The translations under genes and the position numbers were made by a program. 64,000 bases of DNA, from positions 1,116,001-1,180,000 of the forward strand of contig NC_134766.1 in the NCBI RefSeq assembly GCF_050436995.1, given 5' to 3'. Within the stretch, counting starts at the first letter, position 1. Each line of letters opens with the position of its first letter. The notes below the pieces were generated by a model. It did no database searches and was not told the origin of the DNA. It was given only the letters and a program-made list of their open reading frames with translations. The stretch comes from Anticarsia gemmatalis (taxonomy: Eukaryota > Arthropoda > Insecta > Lepidoptera > Erebidae). Of this stretch, positions 42,831 to 55,440 are shown in pieces.

Positions 42831-43068
42831 CTAATATTATAAAGCTGAAGAGTTTGTTTGTTTGTTTGAACGCGCTAATCTCAGGAACTACTGGTCCGAT
42901 TTGAAAAATTCTTTCAGTGTTAGATAGCCCATTTATCGAGGAAGGCTATAAGCTATATATCATTACGCTACGACCAATAAGAGCAGAGTACCAGTAAAAA
43001 ATGTTACGAAAACGGGAAAACCCATTCTCTCTCACGTGACGCAAGCGAAGTTGCGCGGGTCAGCTAGT
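42824..43068 (-). repeat. 'agctgacccgcgcaac' repeat, complete copy
   Basis: Read on the minus strand it runs from ctagctgacccgcgcaactt to tcagctttataatattagta, tagat. In between: cttcctcgataaatgggcta and cggaccagtagttcctgaga. It abuts the repeat at 42555-42830. Confidence 0.8.
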
Positions 43069-43097
43069 AAATAAATAAAGCCCAATAGAACTTTTTA

Positions 43098-43165
43098 GTC
43101 CCCAATTCCTCACTTAGCCAACGTGGTGGACTCAAAGCAAGGAAACCGTTGCCCAGCAGTGGATA
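43098..43165 (+). mobile_element. SINE tail fragment
   Basis: ttagtccccaattcctcact, tagccaacgtggtggactca, then accgttgcccagcagtggat: a degenerate tail of the SINE at 52300-52600. Confidence 0.65.
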
Positions 43166-43759
43166 AGCAATAGTTTATAAAAAAAATCGACCTAGAAATC
43201 AAACCCGAGATCAGTTGGATACCCTATCGACCGTAGCACAGAGACATGTAAAACTTTTACAGCTGCGTTGTAGTTGTTTAATCGAATACACATTACTTCG
43301 AACGACAGAGAACATCAATATTCATGAACAATCATTTTGTCTTTATGTTTGTATACAACAGTTTGTTGATTTCAAAATAATATGGGATATAAAATGTTTG
43401 ATAAATTGATTACCTCAATTCGGGATTTTGATTTGCAGCAAATATGCCTCATGCGTGTGGACCCGGGAAATGTTTAAGTGACTTTTTCTTATATGGCGTT
43501 TTGGATTTACCTAAGGACTGCCTTTGACGAATTTTATTATAGTAGCATACGATACACACATAGGGATGCATTTTATTTATGTTAAAAATGCACCTCTCGC
43601 GCTAAAACTTAGATTATATTGATACAATCGAACCTGAAAGCAATAGTACAAAAATATTTGTTCTGCATGAGAATCAAACCCATGACGCCCACTCGTTGTA
43701 GAGTGGTGACTAGCCCACCTTAAGAACTACGCAACAGTGTTTCATATTTTTATTTTTAA

Positions 43760-43884
43760 CTAGCTGACCCGCGCAACTTCGCTTGCGTCACATAAGATAG
43801 AATGGGTCAAAACTTTTCCCGTTTTTGTCATATTTTTTATTGCTACTCTGCTCCTATTGGTCGTAGCGTGATGATATATATTTC
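43760..43884 (+). repeat. 'agctgacccgcgcaac' repeat, 5' part
   Basis: It begins tagctgacccgcgcaacttc, gcttgcgtcacataagatag, and stops after ctattggtcgtagcgtgatg; the 3' half is missing. Confidence 0.75.
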
Positions 43885-45973
43885 GTTTGTACATATAAAA
43901 TTATTATTTAATGTATAGTTTTAATTATTATTGTTAGAGCCTGTCTAAATATGAATTGTATTATACAAAATAAAATAATTAAGAAACTAAGTTTTGACTG
44001 GAAAAAAAAAACTTTTACTGCCCAGTGACGTCATAACCCATACACTGCTCACAAACTCTTTCAACTGCGCCTAAAACCTTTCTAGTCTCAATAAAAAGTG
44101 GCCAAGTACAAACCCCTTAAACTTAGCTCGCGTTTCAGCCTGCCCCTCGACCTTGCTCCCGTGGAGGGCTCTCGTGGCCACATAATAGCACTCAGCACTC
44201 TTTCAGGGCAGGCTGTGTTTTCATGCCCGTTTTCTTTTGATACGTAGATACTTAGGTAGGGCTTGTAGATGGGAGTTTTTGCTGTTGATATATTAGCGAC
44301 CAGCGGGCGGCAGATTTTGTTTTGAAGTAGAGTGGCCGTGAGTTTGTTGCTAGCTCTTCTCATAAGGCTCTACCCTCTTTCCGAGCTAGTGGTAGATTCA
44401 GTAATTGTAACGACTATCATAAGTGTCAATATTTGACCTATATAAATGATTTGATTTTGATTTTTGGATAAGAATAGTCTTATCTTTAAATATAGGTGCC
44501 TATTTTAGTCTTCCGTCAACTATGGGTAGAGCCCCTCAGAAAATTAAATTTGAAAACGAGAAGACCGTATGAGGCTGCCTATTCATTGACCCAATACAAA
44601 GCGTACGTAGAAACAGTGAAACGTTTATTCATTCTATCGTTCTAATATGATCTAAGTAGATATAAATAATTAATCACTAAATCACGAAATATTTACCTGC
44701 TAAACTATTGAACATCCAAACTAAAATGTATCTTTTTTTATATGTTTGTAACTGTCGGGACAGGATTTGTATGGGATCAATAGGATCAAAATTCACTATA
44801 CCGGGATGAAGTTAGGCCAGTCCGCTAGTAAATAAATAAGTTTACGATAATATAATGATACACTGGCCACAGTATTCATTAGAGTCCCAACCTTGTATTC
44901 CTTAACTGCACGCTTTACTGTTACAAGTAAATCTCCTATAAAATATCTATATCACTAGATCAAAAGTCGCCATATACCAAACTTCTTAAACAGTCTCCTC
45001 CCTTTCCACGATATTCCCCACCCCTATCCCCCATTTACACTTGGAAACTTCTCCACTACTTTGAGTTGAAAGATAAATCGTTTGACAAAACGCTTGCAAA
45101 CTTTTTGAATGAAACTTGAGATAAAAATATGTGAATGGGATAAAGTATCCGTATGTATTCGCGACGCGTCGTGGAACTCAGTCTTGTGGGGCCATGAAAA
45201 TGGCGTGATATGGAGTCGATTATTTTATATTGAATTAATATTCTACTTTAATTTTTAAGCTTAAATGCTGTTGTCATAGAATTATTTTTTTATTTGAAAG
45301 GCTTAGACCTATCAAGCTTACTGTGGTTAGCTACGGAGGTTATTTCATAGAAATACATAGAGACCAACAACGTTCGCTTCATGTAGCCGGCTTCCAATTT
45401 ATACCTATAAGCATGGCAAAATATCCGAATGGGTCAAATTTGCTCCAATAGAAAATGGTACATTGAAAAGTGGTTTACATTTTAATAAGTACTTTCGTAT
45501 TTTCGCTTTTCTTTGTTATTTACTTTCATTCAGCGAGCTAGCTATGACACACTTTTATTACTAAAGTAATTAATAATTTCGCATTTGCCGTCCATTGGAT
45601 GTATGTAGTAAGAAAACCGTACGTAATAAACTGATTTATATACTTTCAGATTAAGATTGAAATGTATAGTTAACGAATAGAATAAAAATGTTTAGAAATT
45701 ACTTTAACCGATACATAATCGCGTGTTTCATGTCCCCATGTCGCCTTAGGTCGGGAATCGCTTTTCCATGCAATATAAACTGTCGTCGTACACCCCAGTA
45801 GGTCACTAGTGCAGTTTATGTACGTCAATAAATGTTTAGCTTTAGAACGAACCAGTCAACTTTTATATAGAAACGTTCATGTTTTATATCACAATAGAGG
45901 GAGGGACTGAGAATGTGTATGGATAGAGTAGGAGGGATAATGAGTACGACCCTGGGTGAGTGGTTAATATGGT

Positions 45974-46220
45974 TCTTTTTCTTCTTGTCGTATGGTTAGT
46001 GGTCAACCTATTGTCAAAGTTGTTCAAGCCGCCCGAAGGCCTTTGACGTGGCTTAACGACTGTTATCTTAATTTTCTACAACCGGGACCGACTTTTTACG
46101 AGCCCTCCGAAGCACTGAGACGCCCAGTTCAAATACCACTTTGCGGTCACCCATCTAAGGAATGACCGCGCCAAGGTTTGCTTAACCCACAGATCGATGA
46201 GCGCGACTGGCTATGGCTAT
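45974..46220 (+). repeat. 'tggttagtggtcaacc' repeat, copy C
   Basis: Same blocks as at 25530 and 37850, with a small deletion near the 3' end (cacagatcgatgagcgcgac). Confidence 0.85.
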
Positions 46221-47316
46221 GGATGAAGTGTCGGTACTATTGGTTTGAATGTGATGGACTCGATGCTTTCAAGTAACAAATATTTTTGATCTGAATATGA
46301 GCATGCAGATACTAAGGAGAGCGACTAGCTACGTTCCTTACAAACTCATTTTGATTCGTTCACATCCACGCATCTTGCCATATAGGAAAGTTTAGCCTAC
46401 ACCTTTCAGTTTTTCCCGGGAATTCCCGCTTTGAGAAATCTCAAGACCCTTCCCATATCAAACATTAATAGGTTAAATTTATATTTTTTTTTGTTGGAAT
46501 CTTGTCCAAAAAATAACTGATATTTGAAGAACATTCTTAGTGACTTTTATATCGTTGATTACGAATTGAGAGCAATTCCTGATTAAATTTTAGCTCCAAA
46601 CCATGTAAAGAAAGGTACCTAACGCAAAGCTTCAATTAAGTTTAATTTTTAGAAGCACAAAAAGTAGCGTACCCACGTTGAGGCCTAGGCATATAGGTAC
46701 ACTGCATAGTTAAGTGATTACTGTCAAACCAATACAGAAATATCACCATAATTTTCACCATTCATCCTTCAACTGAAAACAAAAAGCCTTCACTCTCTCC
46801 TTTCCTCTCACATTCCTACACACATAAATATATTTACCTATACTCTCTATACAACAAACAGGGTCCCAAAAGATCAATAGCAGGAACATTTAAATTTCCA
46901 CCGCGAGCCCTTATTTAAGAACAAAGCGATACCAAAGAGCCTTTGTGTTAATTCGAAAAACACTCTTTAATTGCCCCTTTTATTTACTTTGCGGTACTTC
47001 AATAAATAATTCTATGTATGTTAATGTTTTTGTTAATTTACGTGCCTTTGTGGGATGTAGCAAGCTGCTTTAAAATGTTTCATTATATTGATTGCTTGCT
47101 GCCATTTAAACCGTGTTTGTGGGGAGGAGAATTCACTCACTCATTTATTTTATCATACAATTATTATTGTACTTACATAAGATCACGCTTGTTATACCAA
47201 AAGGTTTAGGCAGTGGTGAAGGAGTCGCACACTCGTCTCTCCACTTACCGTTTAAATCCTATGTGATAGCGGGCACTTTACTAAACTGCATATTTTGTCG
47301 TCACTGTTACTATATA

Positions 47317-47530
47317 TTAGATCGGGGAAAAAGTCTTTTCGCATTATAGTATGTATGAACTTGTAATAAAATCTCTTTGGCTTCAAGAATCACAAATGAG
47401 TACACGGTTCATTAGGTTTCTTTCAGTGAGCTCGTGAGGTACCCAAATATCGAGATTTTTTGTGTAGAGAAAAGATTTTATTACAAGTTCATACATACTA
47501 TAATGCGAAAAGACTTTTTCCCCGACCTAA
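47317..47530 (-). mobile_element. Mariner-derived MITE, copy 3
   Basis: Inverted ends ttagatcggggaaaaagtct and agactttttccccgacctaa. The minus strand keeps the transposase motif (WVPHELTERNLMN). About 55 bases at each end match in inverted orientation. Confidence 0.87.
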
Positions 47531-47699
47531 TATTATACGATTAAGTCCCTTCTATCTGTTCGCGATTATCTTAAATTTACTGAACGGGTTTTTATACGGT
47601 GTTCTCTAATAGATAGAGTCATACTCTGGTATATAATTTCTTCAGGGTAACCATAATGTATGTAAACTGGGCGAAATCGGGCCAGGCTGCAACTGATAT

Positions 47700-47905
47700 A
47701 TAAATTTAACCCATTAATGTCCCACTGCTGGGCAAGGGTCTCCTTCCGTAATGAGAGAGGGATTAGGCCTTGAGTCCACCACGCCGGCCAAGTGCGGGTT
47801 GGGGACTTTGCATGTTCTCTTTCACCGTTGGAGCATGTGATAATTATTTCTAATACACACATATCTTCGAAAAGTCATTGGTTTGTTGCCTCGGTCCGTT
47901 GCCTC
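47700..47905 (-). mobile_element. tRNA-derived SINE, 5'-truncated copy
   Basis: On the minus strand: tgacttttcgaagatatgtg, attagaaataattatcacat, ccaacccgcacttggccggc, gtggtggactcaaggcctaa and cttgcccagcagtgggacat. Confidence 0.8.
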
Positions 47906-48654
47906 GGTTAGTCCAGCTTTTTGGCTTGGCTCTATTTTGGGCTAGCCACTGTTGATTTTCGTTCACGCATTGATGGAATTATGAATAAAACAAGCCCAAT
48001 ACCATACAGCTTTATTAAGTGATCCTTACGCAAGCGCTCCCTTTCGGTCCTGTTTTCAGTCACATACATAATTATATTAGCATTTAGGTGGCAACGTTGT
48101 TTAAACGAAGATACATCTCTGCTTTTGTACGAGAGATATAGCTAATTTTAATAGAGTTTATGTGCATAGGATAATTTAAGGACACAACTAAGTGAATGTA
48201 CAGGGAATAAGTATTCAATGTTATTTAACAACTGGAAAAAAAACAATTCTTATCTGCCCCCGTCGTCTGAGCGATAGTGAGTACTGTTGTTCAAGTCCAG
48301 GGTCGGATAAAACGCTACTGGTATTTTTTTAACTTGCTATTTTTTGTTTCAACTATAGCCAAGCATTTGTTTACGTACGCCGTATGCATAATGTCCCCTA
48401 ATACATGGGACTAACATTGTTAAAGGACAATGGCGAAAAAATCACTTATATTTTCGAAGCGTCTTCGAATCTCAATATTACTGAAGTAATTTATTATTTA
48501 ATGTAAAAAGCGTAACACCCACATTTCGCCATATTTCATACACCTACATCTTCGTGTAAAACAGGCGTGATATTATTATCATGCTATGTATATAAACTAC
48601 ATCAACATAATCCTTCGCAAAAATGCCTAAAAATCAGAACAACTCTTTGTAAAG

Positions 48655-48835
48655 ACACACAAGTTTGGTCCCAATTTCGGACTGCACACGATACATGTGG
48701 CGTGGAAACGTCCGCGCGGGCCGTGAGAGTCGTTTATCAGCCGTCTGGAGGGACGTGTCGGAACAAGGACAGACACGGCAGCTCCCACTGCGGTGATATA
48801 CGCCACGCTGTGCGAGGATTTTGTTACGTGTATTT
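48655..48835. other. GC- and CpG-rich patch in AT-rich DNA
   Basis: Sequence such as gtggcgtggaaacgtccgcg and gtatatcaccgcagtgggag (minus) stands out from its surroundings. Both strands have open frames, but none shows a recognisable domain. It could be a relic of an exon or repeat, or a regulatory island. Confidence 0.35.
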
Positions 48836-49806
48836 GGTATACACATATCTGTGTGGGTCATATTTTATGGTATTATCATGGTTTAGTGCTTGCATTGTAG
48901 GTCAAAATCTTAGCTCAAGCATCCAACTAATCGTCCATAAATTATTTAGAGGGTTTCTAGTTTGTCAAAGTTAATACTAAACAGCATTTAAGTAATATGT
49001 TAAGCCCTGTCATTTATTTTTTTACTCACTGACCGTTTCGAATTCAGTAGCACACAAGTATAGCACGTCATTTTCTTATATAAGTTATTTTAACAGAGTG
49101 TGTGTGGGTAGTAAGTAATAAGTATAGTAATAAGCCACTGCTTAGATTTTCCTAAGATAAAAACAAATTACGTAGGAGAAGATTATGAGCGACGGAACAG
49201 AAGAATGCCGTCGTTGCAAGTCTGCTTCATCAGCACCTTGTTCTACAGTTTGTTGTTAAAGACACACAGAGCTAAATACCGCCTTTTTAATTGCAACACT
49301 CATTGTCATCCTTTTGTAAAATTAAATGTAATCGGGAATGGGGTAGAATAGATGTAAATGTTTAAAATAGTTTTTGGATTATGGAGATTCTAAATGGTTC
49401 ATGGACATATATACACGGATCTGCGAGCCAGTTTTCTTATTTTTTAGATCTAGGCTGATCCCTACCGCGATATAGTATAACCAGACAAAATACCTCTTGA
49501 CCGTTGCAAATGGATGCAGGTAAACGCAGATATAGTAGCATCCTAAATTGTAATAAATGTGTTGTTTTAGTGCATAGAGACATTGTTGCCAGTGTGTGCA
49601 GTAGTTTGTCATACGCATGTCGTGTATGGAGTTGAAATATTTCATAGTATTACATACATAAAGCTTCATGAAAATCTGTTCGGTTAACTTGAGCTTATTG
49701 CGAAGAGACAGACAGACAAGGCGATCGGAAGTTGTTATATAATAATACTAGCTTTTTACTCGTGGCTATGCTCGCGTGGATTTCGGGGTGGAATTTTCAA
49801 CAATCA

Positions 49807-50030
49807 GCCTCAGCCTGCGACCACGGCGAGTGCAACCTGCGCCGAAACGTTCGGCATTTTCAGGTAAAATGTGTGTTCGCGTTGCGTGTTTAATGTATAA
49901 TAGAATATGGGAATTGCCTAAGGTTTCGGCGAAGGTTGCACTCGCCATGGTCGCAGGCTGACTCTGAGTCAGACTGCGACCACCAAAATGCGTGTTCGCG
50001 TTAATTCCCGTATTCTATTATACATTAAAG
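49807..50030. mobile_element. Complex foldback repeat
   Basis: cagcctgcgaccacggcgag, tgcaacctgcgccgaaac is inverted at 49923-49962, and taatgtataatagaatatgg, gaatt is inverted at 50001-50028. A direct repeat of gtgttcgcgtt is interleaved. The pattern resembles the foldback at 36974-37168 (gcgaccacgg, cgaaacg motifs). Confidence 0.75.
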
Positions 50031-50219
50031 TAGCGACATGTGACAGCACAAAAACGTAATTTAAATAAACATCAATATTTTAATCAAAGTAATATTACAA
50101 TAACAATATGAAGTCACTTCTAATCTCTAACACAAGTGCATATTGCATAATTCAAAGCTGAACATTGAACTGACTACACTAACTAAACTTACTAAACGTA
50201 GTACAAAGCTGAACAGATG

Positions 50220-50342
50220 TTAACTCAATTTGTACTGACCTGTATTCTGCTTGTTCATGAACTAATGTTTGACTAAATATAGCCTAGAGGCTGTATGAAT
50301 GGACCATTTTGATATCTAACTTTATCTGATTATTTCACTTAT
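50220..50342 (+). repeat. Direct repeat, left copy
   Basis: actcaatttgtactgacctg, cttgttcatgaactaatgtt, tgactaaatatagcctagag, gctgtatg. The right copy is at 51345-51460, about 1.1 kb away, with a few changes. Confidence 0.8.
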
Positions 50343-50617
50343 CTATACTAATATTATAAAGCTGAATACTAATATTATAAAGCTGAAGAGTTTGTTTGTT
50401 TGTTTGTTTGAACGCGCTGATCTCAGAAACTACTGGTCCGATTTGAAAATATCTTTCAGTGTTAGATAGTCCATTTATCGAGGAAGGCTATAGGCTATAT
50501 ATCATCACGCTACGACTAACAGGAGCAGAGAAGCAATAAAAAATGTTACAAAAACGGGAAAAAATTTGACCCATTCTATCTTATGTGACGCAAGCGAAGT
50601 TGCGCGGGTCAGCTAGT
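50342..50617 (-). repeat. 'agctgacccgcgcaac' repeat, complete copy
   Basis: On the minus strand it runs from actagctgacccgcgcaact to the end tcagctttataatattagta. Its 3' end carries the short unit ctttataatattagtatt twice, a tail duplication also seen at 59930-59966. Confidence 0.8.
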
Positions 50618-50649
50618 GTAGGTATATTTCTACGTGCCTGATATATGGG

Positions 50650-50852
50650 ACTGCCTCCGTGGCACAGTGGTTAAGGAAACCACGCTGCTACCTTTGCGTC
50701 GAGAGGTCGTAGGTTCGATTCCCACACGGAACAATTATTTGTACGATCCATAAATAATTGTTTCGGGTTCGGTTGTGATTTGTGTCCGTTGTTTGTATGT
50801 TTGTCAAAGTCCCCGCAACACAAGAGCAGGTGCTTGTGCGGGAGTTTCATAA
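50650..50852 (+). mobile_element. tRNA-derived SINE, well-preserved copy
   Basis: The head ctccgtggcacagtggttaa (A-box-like) and taggttcgattcccacacgg (B-box) are in tRNA-like spacing. The body has tttcgggttcggttgtgatt and the tail gcacaagagca-like cacaagagcaggtgcttgtg. RNA polymerase III transcription is likely for this family (family knowledge). Confidence 0.82.
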
Positions 50853-50958
50853 ATAAAAAGTACAGAGCCTTGGAACGCACGATTTACCGAAAGTTAAATT
50901 GAGATTTAGGTAAATGTCCAAAAGAAGTAGTTATAGCACTTAGGCAACCGTCCTTTTG

Positions 50959-51173
50959 GGTCGGGGAAAAAGTCTTTTCGCATTATAATATGTATGAACT
51001 TGTAATAAAATCTTTCACTACACCAAAAGCTCGATATTTGGGTACCTCACGAGCTCACTGAAAGAAACCTAATGTACTCGTTATGTAGTGTACTCATTTG
51101 TGATTCTTGAAGCCAAAGAGATTTTATTACAAGTTCATACATACTATAATGCGAAAAGACTTTTTCCCCAACC
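50959..51173 (+). mobile_element. Mariner-derived MITE, copy 4
   Basis: Inverted ends ggtcggggaaaaagtctttt and aaaagactttttccccaacc. The plus strand keeps WVPHELTERN, after which the frame differs from the other copies. Confidence 0.85.
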
Positions 51174-51344
51174 TTATAAATCTTCCTGTAATTGGCGTTT
51201 TAAATCCAACTTCCGCACACCTACCTCTCTACAAAGTTGACGAACTATAATTGTTAATGACGTAACGTGGGCGTGTTTCGTACACCTCTGCCTACATCTT
51301 CGGCTATAATAGGCGTGATATTATGTATGTAGAATTGTAGATGT

Positions 51345-51460
51345 AAATTCAATTTGTACTGACCTGAATTCAGCTTGTTCATGAACTAATGTTTGACTAA
51401 ATATAGCCCGGAGGCTGTATGGAGTAACCATTTAGAACTTAATCTGATTATTTCATGTTA
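51345..51460 (+). repeat. Direct repeat, right copy
   Basis: attcaatttgtactgacctg, cttgttcatgaactaatgtt, tgactaaatatagcccggag, gctgtatg; partner of 50220-50342. Confidence 0.8.
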
Positions 51461-52299
51461 TGTATATTTCTCATCAAACTGTATTTGGTTTTGTCTATTG
51501 ACATACTAGGTACTATCATTTCATTCCCTTCTCAAATTTTCTATCAGTTGAATGTTTTAATATTAGCCAGTGGTCTTTGAATACCTCTCTTTACCTTTTA
51601 ATCTTTTAAAACTAGCATAATTTTATCAATAGGTATCGTTTTCAGAAAAAAACCAACTGCCTATCAACTTAATTATCACAAAGTAAATTAATAGATAATA
51701 ATATTTCATGTCACAATTTATTTTATTCACATGCATTTATCATATTTTTTATATTGACCCTGTTTCACCACCCCTAAGTATCTATCAAACAGCTTATAAG
51801 ATGAAATTATGACAGTTGTTTTCATACATTTACCGTCATTATTTAGCAAATATGTAGAATACCTGATAATTTAAAATTATCGTAAAATTTTGACCATTTA
51901 ATTGATTCACGATGCAAAAATTTAATCAATAGCTCGATTCATAAAATTTTAAATCCCATCAACGCGCACCTGTTAACGTCATAAACATGGAAATATTCCC
52001 ACACGTCACAGGTAATTGTATTATAATTTATGTTCGAACCTGTACATAGATTACAAGCCTCATTAGCGCAGATGACGGCACCATCGACCTGTTATTAGCT
52101 GATCAACCCCTCCATTTGTACCGGTCCACTGAGTTATAATTACTGTTCGTTATTCATTACTGTTTAAACAAACATTTATTGAATCATTTGTAGATTAATT
52201 AACCCTGAAGAAGCAATGAACTGTGATCTTATATCTTCGGTGGTTGAATTCATAATGCAAATTATTGGTAAAATAAATAAATTTTACAAATTACTATAA

Positions 52300-52600
52300 G
52301 AGCAGTGACAGCCGAGTTGTATAATTTGCTACCTCCCACGCAAGTGGTTGCAGATCCGAACCCGAGGCAACACACTAATGACTTTTCGAAGTTATGTGTG
52401 TATTAGAAATAATTATCACTTGTTCCAACGGTAAAGTAAAACATTTTGATGCAACCTTATATGCATGAGAGTTCTTTAGAACAGTTCTTGATGGTATGCA
52501 AAGTGCCCAGCGTGGTGGTCTCATGACTAAATGCCTCCCTCATTACGAGAGAAGACCCTTTCCCATCAGTGGGACATTTATAGGTTAAATGTATTTATTT
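52300..52600 (+). mobile_element. tRNA-derived SINE, full-length
   Basis: The head agtgacagccgagttgtata and the B-box-like gcagatccgaacccgaggca are decayed. The body (attagaaataattatcactt) and the tail (gcccagcgtggtggtctcat, gggacatttataggttaaat) are clear. Same family as 7371-7655. Confidence 0.8.
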
Positions 52601-52927
52601 ATAACCGGTATCGAAAAATACCGCCTGGTGATAAAGAGATATACAACGCATTTTATCCTTTTTACCCATCAATAGGGGGTCCCTTACAAAATCCATATGA
52701 ATGCATAGCGACAGTCCCAGGGGCGTCAGATCACAGCAATTTAAAAAAAAATCGTCCTTTGGGTGCGGAACCCAAAAAAGGAACGTACATAAAGGAGTGA
52801 GCAATAGCTTACACTTTTACACGTAGCCGTAAGGTTAAAGAAAAATATACGCATCGTCACTTCAATCATGACATCTATCTATCAGAGCCGGGTCCGATAA
52901 ATAGTGGACACGTGCAGGTAGGCCTCG

Positions 52928-52995
52928 ACCCGCGTCACCCGCGTCACCCGCGTTGCTCGCGTCAGCCGCATCACGCGTCACTCGTGTCAGAGTTA
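52928..52995 (+). repeat. 9-bp CpG-rich tandem array
   Basis: Units of the type cgcgtcacc (cgcgtcacc, cgcgtcacc, cgcgttgct, cgcgtcagc, cgcatcacg) repeat about six times with drift. The array is GC-rich in an AT-rich setting. Confidence 0.75.
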
Positions 52996-53503
52996 CGTGA
53001 TCCGTGACGACGTTACTGAACACGTTGCTGCAGACAAATGGGTGAAATCGTCACGGAAAAATGCTTTTTTTTAGGTCTAAATCGAGACGGGAAAAAATTG
53101 GCCGAGTACCAGGTCGAGAAATAAAAACAAGCCAGGAAATTTGCAGTTTCAATCCGATTTCTGGTATCTAGTAAAATTATATTTTCGTCATATAAATATT
53201 TATTAATGTTATTGTTATTATTTAACTTTTTAAAGTAGATTCTTATAAACGTATTTCTTAATCTTAAATATATTTAGAGGTTATTGCAGTGTCGTAGTTT
53301 TTGTATTGCCTCATCAGCATGTAATGATATACACTATACAATATACAATATACATAACATGTACACACTGTGACTGTGGTTAGTCCCTACTGCTGCTATT
53401 AAATAGTCAGAATTATTCATACGAAACCACGGAATTAGCGTATCCTTTACCCATTAATACCTCCTATTACAGGCAACAATCTGTAATACTATGCCTACAT
53501 TTA

Positions 53504-53627
53504 ACTGAAAACTATTCGAGAATAGATATGTACCGTGAATCTGTATTAAGTGTTACAAGATACTATACAATCTTGTAACACTTAATACAGATTCACGGTA
53601 CATATCTATTCTCGAATAGTTTTCAGT
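53504..53627. repeat. Near-perfect palindrome, ~56-bp arms
   Basis: actgaaaactattcgagaat, agatatgtaccgtgaatctg, tattaagtgttacaaga is followed by about 10 bases and then its exact reverse complement. The transcript of either strand would fold into a long unbroken hairpin. No terminal target duplication was found. Confidence 0.9.
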
Positions 53628-55339
53628 CATCACATAGAAGTCAGTTATCACATAGAAGATATTATTATACCTATATATAGGTATTATATCTAAATGAATC
53701 GCTTAATTTGTAGCTAAGCGCAAATCTCGGGAGCAGTTGATCCGATTTTGCTAATGTTTTTTTTATAATATTCTTTGAAATACGGGGATGGCTCTTACAG
53801 AAAGAAAAAAAAAATAAAATTGCAACAGTAGTTCTTTCTTTGTAAAAAATACATATTATGATTATCTGATTATTAAACACTTAACATCACGCCTGATATA
53901 TCCAAAGGTAAAGTCAGAAGTGTATGACGTACACTCATGATTTGGTACCAAATTATGGCTATTGCTAATTAGGGCTATTGGGAAAAAAATGCAAATAAGA
54001 AAATATCAGCACTTTACCAAACAAGAATCGACGCCGAGACCACACGTTAAGCAGTTGAAAACACCGTCACAGAGATAATATAAAACATTTAGTAAATCTA
54101 AACTCAAAACAAATCCAGAATAGATTTGTACACCGGATCTGTCTAAGTGCTTGTTCTAAAAGGTTACCCGTGGGACTCACGATGTTTATTTAAAATATTC
54201 CTCTATTCTGTAGTTTTGTTCAATGATTTAATATGCTGTGTTTGTTCTCTTTCTGTCTTATATTACATTACTTAAGAGAGAGTAGGATATCAAAACTTTG
54301 TTATAATATAAGAATGGAAACTCTTTTATGATAAATAAATGTTGTAACTGTTGTACTTGTCAATACATTACAGTCTTTACTGCTTGCCAAGTAGACTTAT
54401 CTAAAAAAATCACACATAATATACTAAAGATATGTTTTCCCTAAAGAAATATCCGTTATTTTTTAAGGTCTCAGCTCCTATTTATTAATCATGTTCTTAA
54501 ATTATACCTGAATATAATTATTAATTAAAGGACATGGCTTAAGACATTGGTTAAAAAGATACACAATCATGAAAAACGAACGATATATAGCGATATATAA
54601 CGATAGATATAAAAAAGTAGCTTTATAACTTTAGCTATAACCGATTTACAATATACGAAATATACAAACATTTGTATCCGTTACTTTTTTACAAACATTG
54701 GAACAAATATTGGCTGCAAATATCCAGCAATTTCAGTAACCAAACTAATCCTCTTTTAATTCCCACTATGCTATCCAAATTAATCCACTAACAAACCATA
54801 TTTCCATTAATTGGAATAAGCTGGCACGCTTTCTCAAAGTTTATGCGAAAGCTTAAAAAACTGCTCTTACGGATTTTATCGCGTACATTTTATGAACAAA
54901 ATATTTTTCCATTAATCCCTCCGGAATAAGCTCTTTATAAGTCTCTGAGTTATACGAAAATAAAACTATTTTTGTAAGTATTTTCAGTGTAAACATACTA
55001 CTGTAAAACTACAGTCGGTATGTGAAAAGAAAAGCAAAACAAGGGATTATTTTCTCAGCTTATTTTTAGAACTTTTGCAAACATACAAATACGGAATATA
55101 TAACGTACCAATATACATATGTATGTCTTATTCTGCCACTAACTAAAGTAGGGACTAGAGCAGTTTAGTAGGTACAGTGTTTTGGTCATGATGATTTTTT
55201 TAATCGTTAAAGGAATTTATATTTTTTTTAAGATTAGAGCTAGCCTAATTTTGTACCTACTGCTAATCCTCTAAAATCATGTGCTTTATTCTAGAAATGA
55301 ACATGTTTTATATTTTAGCTTTAGATGTTTTGAAGTTAC

Positions 55340-55440
55340 TTATTTATTTATTTATTTAAACTTCTTATACAAAATTTGTATAAAGGCGGACTTAATGCCA
55401 AAGGCATTTTCTGCCAGTCTACCTTGGGGTGATGCAGAGA
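55340..55440 (+). repeat. Interspersed repeat 'gcggacttaatgcc'
   Basis: Preceded by a TTTA run; then acaaaatttgtataaaggcg, gacttaatgccaaaggcatt, ttctgccagtctaccttggg. It is the uninterrupted counterpart of the repeat split by the LTR element at 4151-5504. Confidence 0.7.

Noticed and set aside
44088..44363. Minus-strand 91-codon open frame
   Set aside because: Neither strand shows a family motif. It is probably a repeat fragment, and I could not assign it.
48567..48974. Plus-strand 135-codon open frame
   Set aside because: No recognisable domain, composition like random translation, and the only unusual part is the GC island itself.
50650..50735. Possible tRNA gene
   Set aside because: A-box and B-box-like words are present, but the cloverleaf is not complete and the body continues as a SINE seen elsewhere in the window.
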